Below are positions 8,279 through 15,432 of a stretch of 24,082 bases of DNA, piece by piece. The stretch is from the NCBI GenBank assembly GCA_002499445.1, contig DALS01000032.1, positions 1 to 24,082 of the forward strand, in the 5' to 3' direction. A model generated the notes under the pieces. The model had not been told where the DNA came from and searched no databases. It was given only the letters and a program-made list of their open reading frames with translations. Position 1 is the stretch's first letter. The number at the start of each line of letters is the position of its first letter. This DNA comes from Methanosarcina sp. UBA293 (GTDB lineage Archaea; Halobacteriota; Methanosarcinia; Methanosarcinales; Methanosarcinaceae). Both the position numbers and the translations under genes were made by a program.

Positions 8279-8764
8279 TTATTCTCTGTCCTTCTCAGCT
8301 TCAGCCTGCCTGAGAGTTAAAAACCTGCTCGCAAGAGGATACATAGGAAGATCTGCACTGAGAGAACACAGTCTTGTTCCTGTTAGTACTTTACCAGGCA
8401 GGTCAGGCTTAATTTCAAACCTTTTTCCTGCAAACATCTTCGGATTTTCGAATACAGATTCTGTAAGAGCAACAGGTCTGATCCCAGTATAGGAGCTGGA
8501 AACTAGCCTTGGAAGAGTTTCCGGACTAAGGCGGGGATAACCCGAAGAAGAAAGTCCCAGATCTCTGTCAGACGAGAGCCGTTTGTTGTAATCAGGCATA
8601 AGGCCCCTGAACTGGTCAAGAATCGGGCTTGAAAAAGTAGCGGATTCGTAAGTGGGAGTAAGTTTTCCTGCAAGTGCCTTTTCGCGGGCTGGGCTGTTAG
8701 CTAAGTGGAAAGATGAAGCTGAACTTTCAGATTTGCTGCTATTCATAGCAGTAAGGAATGTCAT
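8279..8764 (-). CDS. hypothetical protein, 161 residues
   Basis: Not recognised. The frame is open for 161 codons with codon use like the neighbours (CTT-rich Leu, AGA/AGG Arg, GAA Glu), which supports a real gene. The N-terminal third is Ser/Ala-rich with no signal peptide or membrane segment. The middle has a YPRLSPETLPRLVSSSYTGI stretch, and the C-terminus is charged (LRQAEAEKDRE). Only one Cys is present. The ATG at 8764 lacks a convincing ribosome site; the sequence just upstream is TATA-like (GTATAATTGATATATC), so a short-leader or leaderless transcript is possible. A later ATG at codon 7 is an alternative start. It is probably cytosolic, and its neighbours give no clue to its job. Confidence 0.6.
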   Translation of the reverse strand: MTFLTAMNSSKSESSASSFHLANSPAREKALAGKLTPTYESATFSSPILDQFRGLMPDYNKRLSSDRDLGLSSSGYPRLSPETLPRLVSSSYTGIRPVALTESVFENPKMFAGKRFEIKPDLPGKVLTGTRLCSLSADLPMYPLASRFLTLRQAEAEKDRE

Positions 8765-8950
8765 GATGATATATCAATTATACGAGGGCAATATCAATTA
8801 ATGCGGAGGCTTTAATTTTTACACGGTAATTTTCCTTTATTCTTCAATCGGCAGCTCTGGCTAATTTATTGTCCAGAATACCTTGTAAATTTACTGCCTT
8901 CAACCCTTTTGAGTTTTTTAGCGGATTTCCTAAATAACCTTCCGGATAAA

Positions 8951-9868
8951 TCAGGATCTGAGACTTGTCCCGGCTTCAATAAGCAAATCAACAATCTCAT
9001 TGAACCCCATTTCTGCTGCTATTTCCAGAGCAGTTTTGTTATTTTCCTCTTGAATATTGAGATCGGCACCACCTTTAATAAGCAAATCAACAACATCCTT
9101 ATGCCCGGTTTGTGCTGAATACATCAAAGCAGTAAGCCCATGTTCGTCTTGAATATTGAGATCGGCACTTTCCTCAATAAACAACTTTGCAATATCAGTA
9201 TACCCTCTACCTGCAGCATAAATTAAAGCAGTTTTGCCATTTTTGTCCTGAGAATTAAGATCAGCCCCAGCGCTGATAAGTGAACCAACAATATTTTTAT
9301 GACCTATTTTTGCTGCAGCGTTCAAAGCTGTGTTACGATTTTTGTCTTGAAGATTAAGGTCGGCACCACCATTAATGAGCATCTCAACGATATCCTGATG
9401 ACCTTTATCCGCGGCACAAATCAAAGCTGTTTCTCCATTCCTATCCTGAATGTTGAGATCGGTACCACCTTCAATAAGCAGCTCAGTGATATTCCTATAT
9501 CCTACTTTTACCCCAAACTTCAAAGCAGTCTCGCCGTTTTTATCTTGAATATCTAAATTGGCACCACTTTTGATAAGCAAATCAACAATATCAGCACGTT
9601 CTATTTTCGCCGCAGCAGATAAAGCAGTATCTCCATTTTCATCCTGAAAATTGAGATCAGCCCCGCCTTTAATAAGCAGTTCTACAATATCTCTATATCC
9701 TTTATTTGCCGCACAAATTAAAGCTGGATTACCATATGCGTCCAGTGAGTTAATTTCAACTTTATTGCTTTTCAAAAGTTTTTCTACATTCTCGGTCTGC
9801 CCAAATTTACAGGCGTCTAAAAACTTTTGAGTCTCATCTTTACCAAATAAATTAGATATAAAGCCCAT
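8951..9868 (-). CDS. ankyrin-repeat protein
   Basis: A 305-residue protein made almost wholly of ankyrin repeats. After a short N-terminal cap (GFISNLFGKDETQKFLDACK) come eight 33-residue repeats of the form NxQDxNGxTALxxAAxxGxxDIVxLLIxxGADL. Ankyrin repeats are protein-protein interaction scaffolds and no enzymatic domain is present. There is no signal peptide, so it is likely cytosolic. The start is taken at ATG 9868 rather than the TTG at 9871, because AGGAG lies 8 bases upstream of the ATG. At DNA level the gene is a string of diverged 99-bp tandem repeats. Ankyrin proteins are patchy in archaea, so acquisition by transfer is plausible but not shown. The partner is unknown. Confidence 0.93.
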   Translation of the reverse strand: MGFISNLFGKDETQKFLDACKFGQTENVEKLLKSNKVEINSLDAYGNPALICAANKGYRDIVELLIKGGADLNFQDENGDTALSAAAKIERADIVDLLIKSGANLDIQDKNGETALKFGVKVGYRNITELLIEGGTDLNIQDRNGETALICAADKGHQDIVEMLINGGADLNLQDKNRNTALNAAAKIGHKNIVGSLISAGADLNSQDKNGKTALIYAAGRGYTDIAKLFIEESADLNIQDEHGLTALMYSAQTGHKDVVDLLIKGGADLNIQEENNKTALEIAAEMGFNEIVDLLIEAGTSLRS

Positions 9869-10237
9869 CAATTTTTCTCCTGAGATTTCTAAATTACTGT
9901 ACTTTTACCCATAATTCTTGTGTTATTTCCTCATTAATATTATATCATTTTCCAATTATAATAATATCTCACCGTGTAATAACTCCATGTATAACTCCGT
10001 GTAATAACTTCTTGTTATGGAGGATACTGCAAGTATCCATTGTAAGAGTTTGTAAGTATCTACTGTAAATTGTAAAAGATTGTGAATGCCTATTCCAAGC
10101 ACATTCAGGAGGCAAATTTAAGTTGCAACCTGGTTAATCCCTGAGACTTATTTTTCTTCATTGTGGAAAAAATATATTTCAGATTTTAAGCTGAATTTTG
10201 GACAAATTTGTTAAGAAGTTCTCAATTTTATCCTTTT
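9869..10237. other. intergenic with short repeats and hairpin
   Basis: No gene. Three near-identical 12-13-base units (CCGTGTAATAACT, CCATGTATAACT, CCGTGTAATAACT) run from 9972 to 10009. GGATACT-GCA-AGTATCC at 10022-10038 is a perfect 7-bp hairpin. The units lie about 100-140 bases upstream of the minus-strand ankyrin gene and could influence it. Confidence 0.5.
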
Positions 10238-10327
10238 AGTTTTGTACTTTTTAATTTTGTACTTTTTAACTTTGTACTTTTTAATTTTGTACTTCTCAGT
10301 TTTATACTTTTTAGTTTTATACTTTTT
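10238..10327. repeat. 15-bp tandem repeat, six copies
   Basis: Six contiguous 15-base units of the form ARTTTTRTACTTTTT fill 10238-10327, with a weaker seventh unit just to the left. They start 8 bases beyond the stop of the minus-strand isf gene. On the isf strand they read A-rich (AAAAAGTATAAAACT), so they are not a U-rich terminator for isf. Being divisible by three, they keep one minus frame open as a KYKTK-type peptide repeat, in a frame different from isf. Confidence 0.85.
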
Positions 10328-10334
10328 AAATCCT

Positions 10335-10901
10335 TCATTTTTTCTCGAGAAGCTCCAGCACATCAAATAGCTTTTTTGCGGTCTCAAGTACAGTCTGCAT
10401 TCCAACAGCATCTTCTTCCACAGGATTCCAGGTAATTCCGCCGAAATGGGCATTGTCCCCAACAACTATCATCCCGTGAATGTGCATCCAGTCATGAATT
10501 GATTGAATAGTTTTTTCCTGTCCTCCGTTCCTTGAACCTCCGACTGAGAGAGCTGCTCCAACTTTATTTTTGAGTGCGAAGTCTTTACGACGGAGTAGGA
10601 CACTCCGGTCAAAAAGGGCTTTGAGCTGGGCAGGGAAATTCCCCATATACACCGGGGATGCCACGATTATACCATCTGAAGCCCTCATTTTCTCGTAGAT
10701 TTCTTCCATATCGTCTTCGATTACACAGAAATCATTTTCCCTACAGGCTCCGCACGCTTTGCAGGGGTTGACTTCTGAAGTGGAAATAAAAACAGTATCA
10801 GTCTCAATACCTTTTTCATTTGCAGCTTTAAGGACTGCTTCTATCATTTTCTCGCAATTCTGTCCCTTTCTCGGGCTACCTGAAATTCCCAGTATCTTCA
10901 T
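10335..10901 (-). CDS. isf: iron-sulfur flavoprotein (Isf family)
   Basis: A 188-residue flavodoxin-fold FMN protein with a compact [4Fe-4S] motif. Isf proteins pass electrons between ferredoxin and small oxidised acceptors, with proposed roles in oxygen and peroxide defence in methanogens. GISGSPRKGQ (5-14) is the FMN phosphate loop, and SPVYMGNFPAQLKALFDR is the conserved flavin-contact helix. Cysteines at 47, 50, 53 and 59 form C-x2-C-x2-C-x5-C, the same spacing and numbering as in M. thermophila Isf. The start is ATG 10901 rather than the TTG at 10904. The gene is divergent from pta, separated by 250 bases. A plain NADPH-dependent FMN reductase is less likely because of the Cys motif. Confidence 0.9.
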   Translation of the reverse strand: MKILGISGSPRKGQNCEKMIEAVLKAANEKGIETDTVFISTSEVNPCKACGACRENDFCVIEDDMEEIYEKMRASDGIIVASPVYMGNFPAQLKALFDRSVLLRRKDFALKNKVGAALSVGGSRNGGQEKTIQSIHDWMHIHGMIVVGDNAHFGGITWNPVEEDAVGMQTVLETAKKLFDVLELLEKK

Positions 10902-11093
10902 CAAATCATTCCGGAATTGTTTTATATTAATTTGTCATGTATATTCAGTAATATTGTCTTAAGTATCACATATCTGCTATAAATAGTCTAGATCGTTTCA
11001 AATCTCAAAGAGTAATTCATATAGAAAAATATCATGATAGTTTGAAATATATATTTTTTATTTTTATATATATTGGTATACCTTTTACGTAAA

Positions 11094-11103
11094 TTTATAT
11101 ATC
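11094..11103 (+). promoter_or_regulatory. putative TATA box of pta-ackA
   Basis: TTTATATATC lies 48 bases upstream of the pta TTG start, giving a predicted transcript start near 11120-11125 and a leader of about 30 bases. A second TATA-like run (TTTTTATATATATT) is at about 11060-11073, so two start sites are possible. TTTCAAA (10996-11002) and TTTGAAA (11041-11047) flank the upstream region as an inverted pair. Assignment is by sequence only. Confidence 0.5.
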
Positions 11104-11151
11104 AAGACCCAGCTAACTTAAAGCACTCTAAATATATAGGAGGTTGGTTGA

Positions 11152-12156
11152 TTGGTAACATTTTTAGAAAAGATTAGCGAAAGAGCAAAAAAACTCAATA
11201 AGACAATTGCTTTACCTGAAACTACCGATATAAGAGTTCTCCAGGCAGCTGCCATGATTCTCGAAAGGGGTATTGCAAACGTTATCCTTGTAGGCAATGA
11301 GGACAATATCAAGGCACTTGCAGGGGATCTTGATCTCTCAAAAGCAAAGATTGCAAATCCTGAAACATACGAGAGAAAAGACGAGTATATTCAGGCTTTC
11401 TATGAGCTTAGAAAGCATAAAGGCATTACACTCGAAAGCGCAGCCGAAATTATGAAAGATTACGTTTACTTCGCGGTTATGATGGCAAAAATGGGCGAAG
11501 TCGATGGTGTGGTATCAGGTGCTGTTCACTCATCTTCAGACACGCTTAGACCCGCTGTCCAGATCGTAAAAACTGCGCCAGGTTCAGCACTTGCATCCGC
11601 TTTTTTCATTATTGCTGTACCTGACTGTGAATATGGATCCAATGGAACATTCCTCTTTGCTGACTCAGGTATGGTCGAAATGCCCAGCCCCGAGGAAGTT
11701 GCACACATTGCTGTGAGTTCTGCAAAAACCTTTGAACTACTGGTTGAAGACGTACCGAAAGTTGCAATGCTTTCTTATTCTACCAAGGGAAGTGCCAAAA
11801 GCCCACTGACTGAGGCTACAGTTGCTGCCACAAAGCGTGCACAGGAACTCGCCCCTGACGTAGCAATAGATGGTGAACTCCAGGTAGACGCCGCAATCGT
11901 TCCCAGTGTTGCAGCTTCAAAGGCACCAGGAAGCCCTGTTGCAGGCAAGGCCAATGTCTTCATATTCCCTGATCTTAACGCTGGAAACATCGCATACAAG
12001 ATTGCCCAGAGGCTTGCCAAGGCTGAAGCTTATGGCCCTATCACCCAGGGGCTTGCCAAGCCAATTAATGACCTGTCCAGAGGTTGTAGCGCCGAAGATA
12101 TCGTAGGTGCCGCTGCAATTACCTGCGTCCAGGCCGCAGCACAGGACAACAAATAA
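11152..12156 (+). CDS. pta: phosphate acetyltransferase (phosphotransacetylase)
   Basis: Pta interconverts acetyl phosphate plus CoA and acetyl-CoA plus phosphate. With acetate kinase it activates acetate for aceticlastic methanogenesis in the cytosol. The 334 residues align end to end with the M. thermophila enzyme: the opening VTFLEKISERAKKLNKTIAL, the SGAVHSSSDTLRPAVQI region, and the active-site S309-R310 in DLSRGCS, at the same numbering as the characterised enzyme. The start is a TTG at 11152, supported by AGGAGG 8 bases upstream and by the matching N-terminus. ackA follows after 118 bases on the same strand, and the two are expected to be cotranscribed. No defect is seen. Confidence 0.98.
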   Translation: MVTFLEKISERAKKLNKTIALPETTDIRVLQAAAMILERGIANVILVGNEDNIKALAGDLDLSKAKIANPETYERKDEYIQAFYELRKHKGITLESAAEIMKDYVYFAVMMAKMGEVDGVVSGAVHSSSDTLRPAVQIVKTAPGSALASAFFIIAVPDCEYGSNGTFLFADSGMVEMPSPEEVAHIAVSSAKTFELLVEDVPKVAMLSYSTKGSAKSPLTEATVAATKRAQELAPDVAIDGELQVDAAIVPSVAASKAPGSPVAGKANVFIFPDLNAGNIAYKIAQRLAKAEAYGPITQGLAKPINDLSRGCSAEDIVGAAAITCVQAAAQDNK

Positions 12157-12274
12157 TCTCAATGTTTCTATATTTACGAACGTTTTAGGAAGCTTTTTAT
12201 TAACTTTCATACATAAAATATTCATCATAAATATAAATGTAAATTGAAAGTGATATATGAACTGGGGTTTACAC

Positions 12275-13501
12275 ATGAAGGTACTGGTAATAAATGCAGG
12301 AAGCTCATCTCTAAAATATCAATTAATTGATATGAGCAATGAATCCCCTCTTGCAGTGGGTCTCTGCGAGAGGATAGGTATCGATAACTCGATCATTACC
12401 CAGAAAAGGTTCGATGGCAAAAAACTGGAAAAACAGGTCGACCTGCCTACCCACAAGATAGCTCTCGAGGAGGTAGTTAAGGCTCTTACTGACTCGGAAT
12501 TCGGGGTCATTAAGGACATGGCAGAAATCAATGCAGTCGGACACAGAGTCGTGCATGGTGGGGAAAGGTTCACTAGTTCTGCTCTGATCGATGAGGGTGT
12601 AGAACAGGCTATTAAAGACTGTTTTGATCTGGCTCCTCTCCACAACCCTCCAAACATGATGGGAATCGAGGCTTGTGCCGAGATCATGCCTGGAACACCT
12701 ATGGTTGCTGTTTTTGACACAGCATTCCACCAGACAATACCCCAATATGCCTACATATACGCTCTACCCTATGACCTGTACGAGAAATATGGGGTCAGAA
12801 AATATGGTTTCCACGGTACCTCTCACATGTATGTTTCCTACAGGGCTGCTGATATGCTTGGAAAACCAATAGAAGACACCAAGATCATCACCTGCCACCT
12901 TGGAAACGGCTCAAGCATTACAGCTGTTAAAGGCGGAAAATCCGTTGAGACTACAATGGGCTTTACCCCGCTTGAAGGAGTTGCAATGGGTACCAGATGC
13001 GGTTCCATTGATCCTGCAGTCATTCCTTTCGTTATGGAGAAAGAAGGGCTCTCAAGCAGGGAAGTTGACACCCTTATGAACAAGAAATCTGGCGTACTTG
13101 GGGTTTCCGGGATCAGCAACGACTTCAGAGATCTGGATGAAGCTGCCACCCACGGCAACGAGAGAGCCGAGCTTGCCCTTGAGGTATTCACATACAAAAT
13201 TAGGAAAGTGATCGGTGAGTACTCAGCCGTGCTTAATGGTCCAGACGCAATAGTCTTTACCGCAGGTATCGGAGAAAACAGTGCAAGCATCAGAAAGAGA
13301 ATCCTTACCGGACTTGATAACCTCGGCATAAAGATCGATGAGGAAAAGAACAAGATCAGAGGTCAGGAAGTCGATATCAGTACTCCAGACTCGAAAGTAA
13401 GAGTACTTATTATCCCCACAAATGAAGAACTTTCCATTGCAAGAGATACAAAGGAAATTGTTGAGACTGAAGCTAAACTACGCAGTTCAGTACCTGTTTG
13501 A
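12275..13501 (+). CDS. ackA: acetate kinase
   Basis: Acetate kinase makes acetyl phosphate from acetate and ATP, the first step of acetate use in Methanosarcina. From ATG 12275 it is 408 residues, the length of the M. thermophila enzyme. Known active-site residues fall at the expected numbers: N7, S10, S12 and K14 in VINAGSSSLK, H90-R91 in GHRVVHGGE, D148 in VFDTAFH, H180 in YGFHGTSH, and R241 in MGTRCGS, with the Glu of PTNEELSIA near the end. An upstream ATG at 12257 would add six residues (MNWGLH); 12275 is preferred because GGGG lies 8 bases ahead and the family starts at MKVLV. Member of the ASKHA fold family. Confidence 0.98.
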   Translation: MKVLVINAGSSSLKYQLIDMSNESPLAVGLCERIGIDNSIITQKRFDGKKLEKQVDLPTHKIALEEVVKALTDSEFGVIKDMAEINAVGHRVVHGGERFTSSALIDEGVEQAIKDCFDLAPLHNPPNMMGIEACAEIMPGTPMVAVFDTAFHQTIPQYAYIYALPYDLYEKYGVRKYGFHGTSHMYVSYRAADMLGKPIEDTKIITCHLGNGSSITAVKGGKSVETTMGFTPLEGVAMGTRCGSIDPAVIPFVMEKEGLSSREVDTLMNKKSGVLGVSGISNDFRDLDEAATHGNERAELALEVFTYKIRKVIGEYSAVLNGPDAIVFTAGIGENSASIRKRILTGLDNLGIKIDEEKNKIRGQEVDISTPDSKVRVLIIPTNEELSIARDTKEIVETEAKLRSSVPV

Positions 13502-13503
13502 AA

Positions 13504-13526
13504 GTAAAGGAGATTTTTTCCTTTAC
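13504..13526 (+). terminator. stem-loop terminator after ackA
   Basis: GTAAAGGA (13504-13511) pairs with TCCTTTAC (13519-13526) around a T-rich loop, three bases after the ackA stop, followed by more T runs. This fits a transcript end for pta-ackA. Confidence 0.65.
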
Positions 13527-13809
13527 CTTTTCCTATTTTGAGTTTCTACTTTTTTGAATTTAAGTAAGGCTTTTGCTAATAAATTTAAGTAGTTTTTGTT
13601 GAATCTGTAATTGGCATTAAGAATCAACCTTCAATGATCAATCGTTTCTATAATTTTAGAGACTATCTGAGCAGAGAATCCTTGTCCTGTTCTTTTCATT
13701 TATCCATAATTTCATCCATAATTTTAACTTATTTTTTGGTCCATACCCGGTAGACTTTCTTATTTTTTAATATGTAAGTCCAAAAAATATTCATCATCTG
13801 TTGCCAGTG
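13527..13809. other. intergenic, no gene seen
   Basis: AT-rich spacer between the ackA terminator and the promoter of the next operon. No open frame with support on either strand. Confidence 0.5.
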
Positions 13810-13827
13810 GTCTCAGAATTCTGAGAC
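13810..13827. promoter_or_regulatory. perfect 18-bp palindrome, candidate operator
   Basis: GTCTCAGAATTCTGAGAC is fully self-complementary. It sits 99 bases before the first gene of the three-gene operon and about 20 bases upstream of a TATA-like TAAAAATATA at 13848-13857. This position fits a dimeric regulator acting next to the promoter, possibly the winged-helix protein encoded just downstream. Confidence 0.55.
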
Positions 13828-13925
13828 GTCTTGGGTTCTGGTTAAACTAAAAATATAACAGTTGTTTCGTACATACTTGAGATAGTAAATGAGGTGGTGG
13901 TAAGATCCAGGGACGGAAAAGATTC

Positions 13926-14582
13926 GTGCTGGCTGTTGGTATCCTGCTCTTATCAAGCATTGTTGCCATTGATCTTCTTCTTGAAGACTCCCCGGTAGTA
14001 ATTCAGCTTGAAGGAGACACATTCAAGGTTGTTGATATTCCATATGTGTATACAGTAAAGGAAGCATATATTCTTCTTTTTTCAGGGTTTCTGGGAGGGC
14101 TGGCTCTGGCTCAGATCCTTAGATCTTCAGGGTTTCAGGACCCAATTTTCTCAGTAACAGGCTCTGAAGCCCAGATAAAAGCTCTCAAGCTTGCGGCAGA
14201 AAAAGTCGGGGAGGAGAAATTTGAGGTTCTGGAGAGGAGATTTGAGGTCTCCCCTGAGAATATTCAGGTTGAGAAATCCCGGTCTGATAAGCCTAATATT
14301 AGCTCTACGGATGTTCTTTTGCGTGCCCTTGAAGGAGATGAAAGAAAAGCTGTTGAACTGATCGCAGCAAATGGAGGAAGAATGCTCCAGAATGAGCTTG
14401 TGAATTCCCTTGATTTTTCCAAAGCCAAGGTTTCCCGGGTTCTTATGAACCTGGAAAGAAGGGGTATAATAACAAAGAATAAGTATGGGCTTACCAACTG
14501 CATTTCGATCGCTGATGAGCTTAATGATAATGCGGGGATGAAGAATGTGGAGATGAAGGATACAGGGATGGTGGGGGAGTAA
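13926..14582 (+). CDS. membrane-bound winged-helix regulator
   Basis: A 218-residue protein with two membrane helices (about 2-18 and 47-65) enclosing a short outer loop, then a cytosolic region (66-125) and a C-terminal winged helix (about 130-197). The DNA-binding part includes KAVELIAANGGRMLQNELVN, then FSKAKVSRVLMNLERRGIIT with the recognition helix, and a wing (KNKYGLTN). The architecture suggests an envelope-sensing transcription factor. The start is a GTG at 13926; no in-frame ATG exists, and a TAA lies 24 bases upstream (13902-13904). The stop lies one base before the next gene's ATG, so the two are surely cotranscribed. Signal and targets are unknown; autoregulation via the palindrome at 13810 is a guess. 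Confidence 0.85.
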   Translation: MLAVGILLLSSIVAIDLLLEDSPVVIQLEGDTFKVVDIPYVYTVKEAYILLFSGFLGGLALAQILRSSGFQDPIFSVTGSEAQIKALKLAAEKVGEEKFEVLERRFEVSPENIQVEKSRSDKPNISSTDVLLRALEGDERKAVELIAANGGRMLQNELVNSLDFSKAKVSRVLMNLERRGIITKNKYGLTNCISIADELNDNAGMKNVEMKDTGMVGE

Positions 14583-14583
14583 A

Positions 14584-15432
14584 ATGAAGAAAAGTACTTT
14601 AATTTCCATTTCAGCTGCCTTACTGATCCTGGCTCTGGGAGTTTTATGGTATTATGGAAGTGGGGCTGATGTGAAGATCATCGATATGAATGCCTCCTCT
14701 GTTGGGGTTAGAGAGTCAGGAAAGCTGGACATAGTGCTCCAGAACAATGGTTCAAAGCCTGTTGATGTGTGGCTTGAGGTCGAGAATGCTTTTGTGGACA
14801 AAAATGGAGAAGCTCGCTCTACATCAAGGCTGATTATTTCCAATGATTCCGTGGATCCATGGGATGCCAAATTTGTTTCGCTTCAGAAGCCGATTCATCT
14901 TCTTCCAGGAAATAATTCGGTCAGCGTATGGTTAGGGTATGAGCTTCCAGGGGAATACCCGGTAAATGTAAAGGTTATTGAGAACAGCAGGCTTCTGGAC
15001 GAAGGCACCTATCTTGTACAGATCCCGCTTCCAGAAATCCACCTTAAGCTGGAATATGAAACTGAGAGCAGGAATACTTCTGACATTTACAGGATCTACG
15101 GCTACCTGATTAACAAAGGGTTAGGCAGTGCAATGGACGTGTCCACGAACCTGACAGTGATAGACGAGAGGACAGGGGAACTGGTGTTTACATCTTCCAG
15201 AACTTACGATGTGAGAAATAATGACAAGGTTCCTCTGTGGTCCTGGCCGGATTATCCCTATGCAATTGTGGAAATCGTGCATGGAGAACCTTCAGGAGAG
15301 TCCTACATGCCTGTTCAGAATGTAGTAATTGGAGAAATTGAAGACCGTTTTCTGATTAATGTGACTTCAACATGGCAGGATCAGGTGGTTTCTGCTGAAT
15401 TACTAATTCCTCCCAGGGGGGAGAGCAAGTGA
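14584..15432 (+). CDS. membrane-anchored extracellular protein, Ig-like
   Basis: A 282-residue protein with one N-terminal hydrophobic segment (about 5-24) after KKST, and no other membrane helix, so most of it should lie outside the cell. The body reads as two beta-sandwich-like halves typical of CARDB or archaeal surface domains: the first around VRESGKLDIVLQNNGSKPVD, the second around YRIYGYLINKGLGSAMDVST. Several N-x-S/T sequons fit surface glycosylation. It contains no catalytic motif that I recognise. The stop overlaps the start of the next gene by one base, so the three genes form one operon. It is likely a sensor partner or wall-contact component; the function is inferred. Confidence 0.8.
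   Translation: MKKSTLISISAALLILALGVLWYYGSGADVKIIDMNASSVGVRESGKLDIVLQNNGSKPVDVWLEVENAFVDKNGEARSTSRLIISNDSVDPWDAKFVSLQKPIHLLPGNNSVSVWLGYELPGEYPVNVKVIENSRLLDEGTYLVQIPLPEIHLKLEYETESRNTSDIYRIYGYLINKGLGSAMDVSTNLTVIDERTGELVFTSSRTYDVRNNDKVPLWSWPDYPYAIVEIVHGEPSGESYMPVQNVVIGEIEDRFLINVTSTWQDQVVSAELLIPPRGESK

Noticed and set aside
9299..9556. 85-residue plus frame within the ankyrin gene
   Set aside because: It is antisense to the ankyrin repeats, with its own periodicity caused by them.
10211..10465. 84-residue minus frame with KYKTK repeats as a separate gene
   Set aside because: The peptide is a by-product of the 15-bp DNA repeat, and its N-terminal half is isf in another frame.
12838..13353. 171-residue minus-strand frame
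   Set aside because: It is antisense to ackA; the hydrophobic Ser-rich sequence is a codon-bias shadow.
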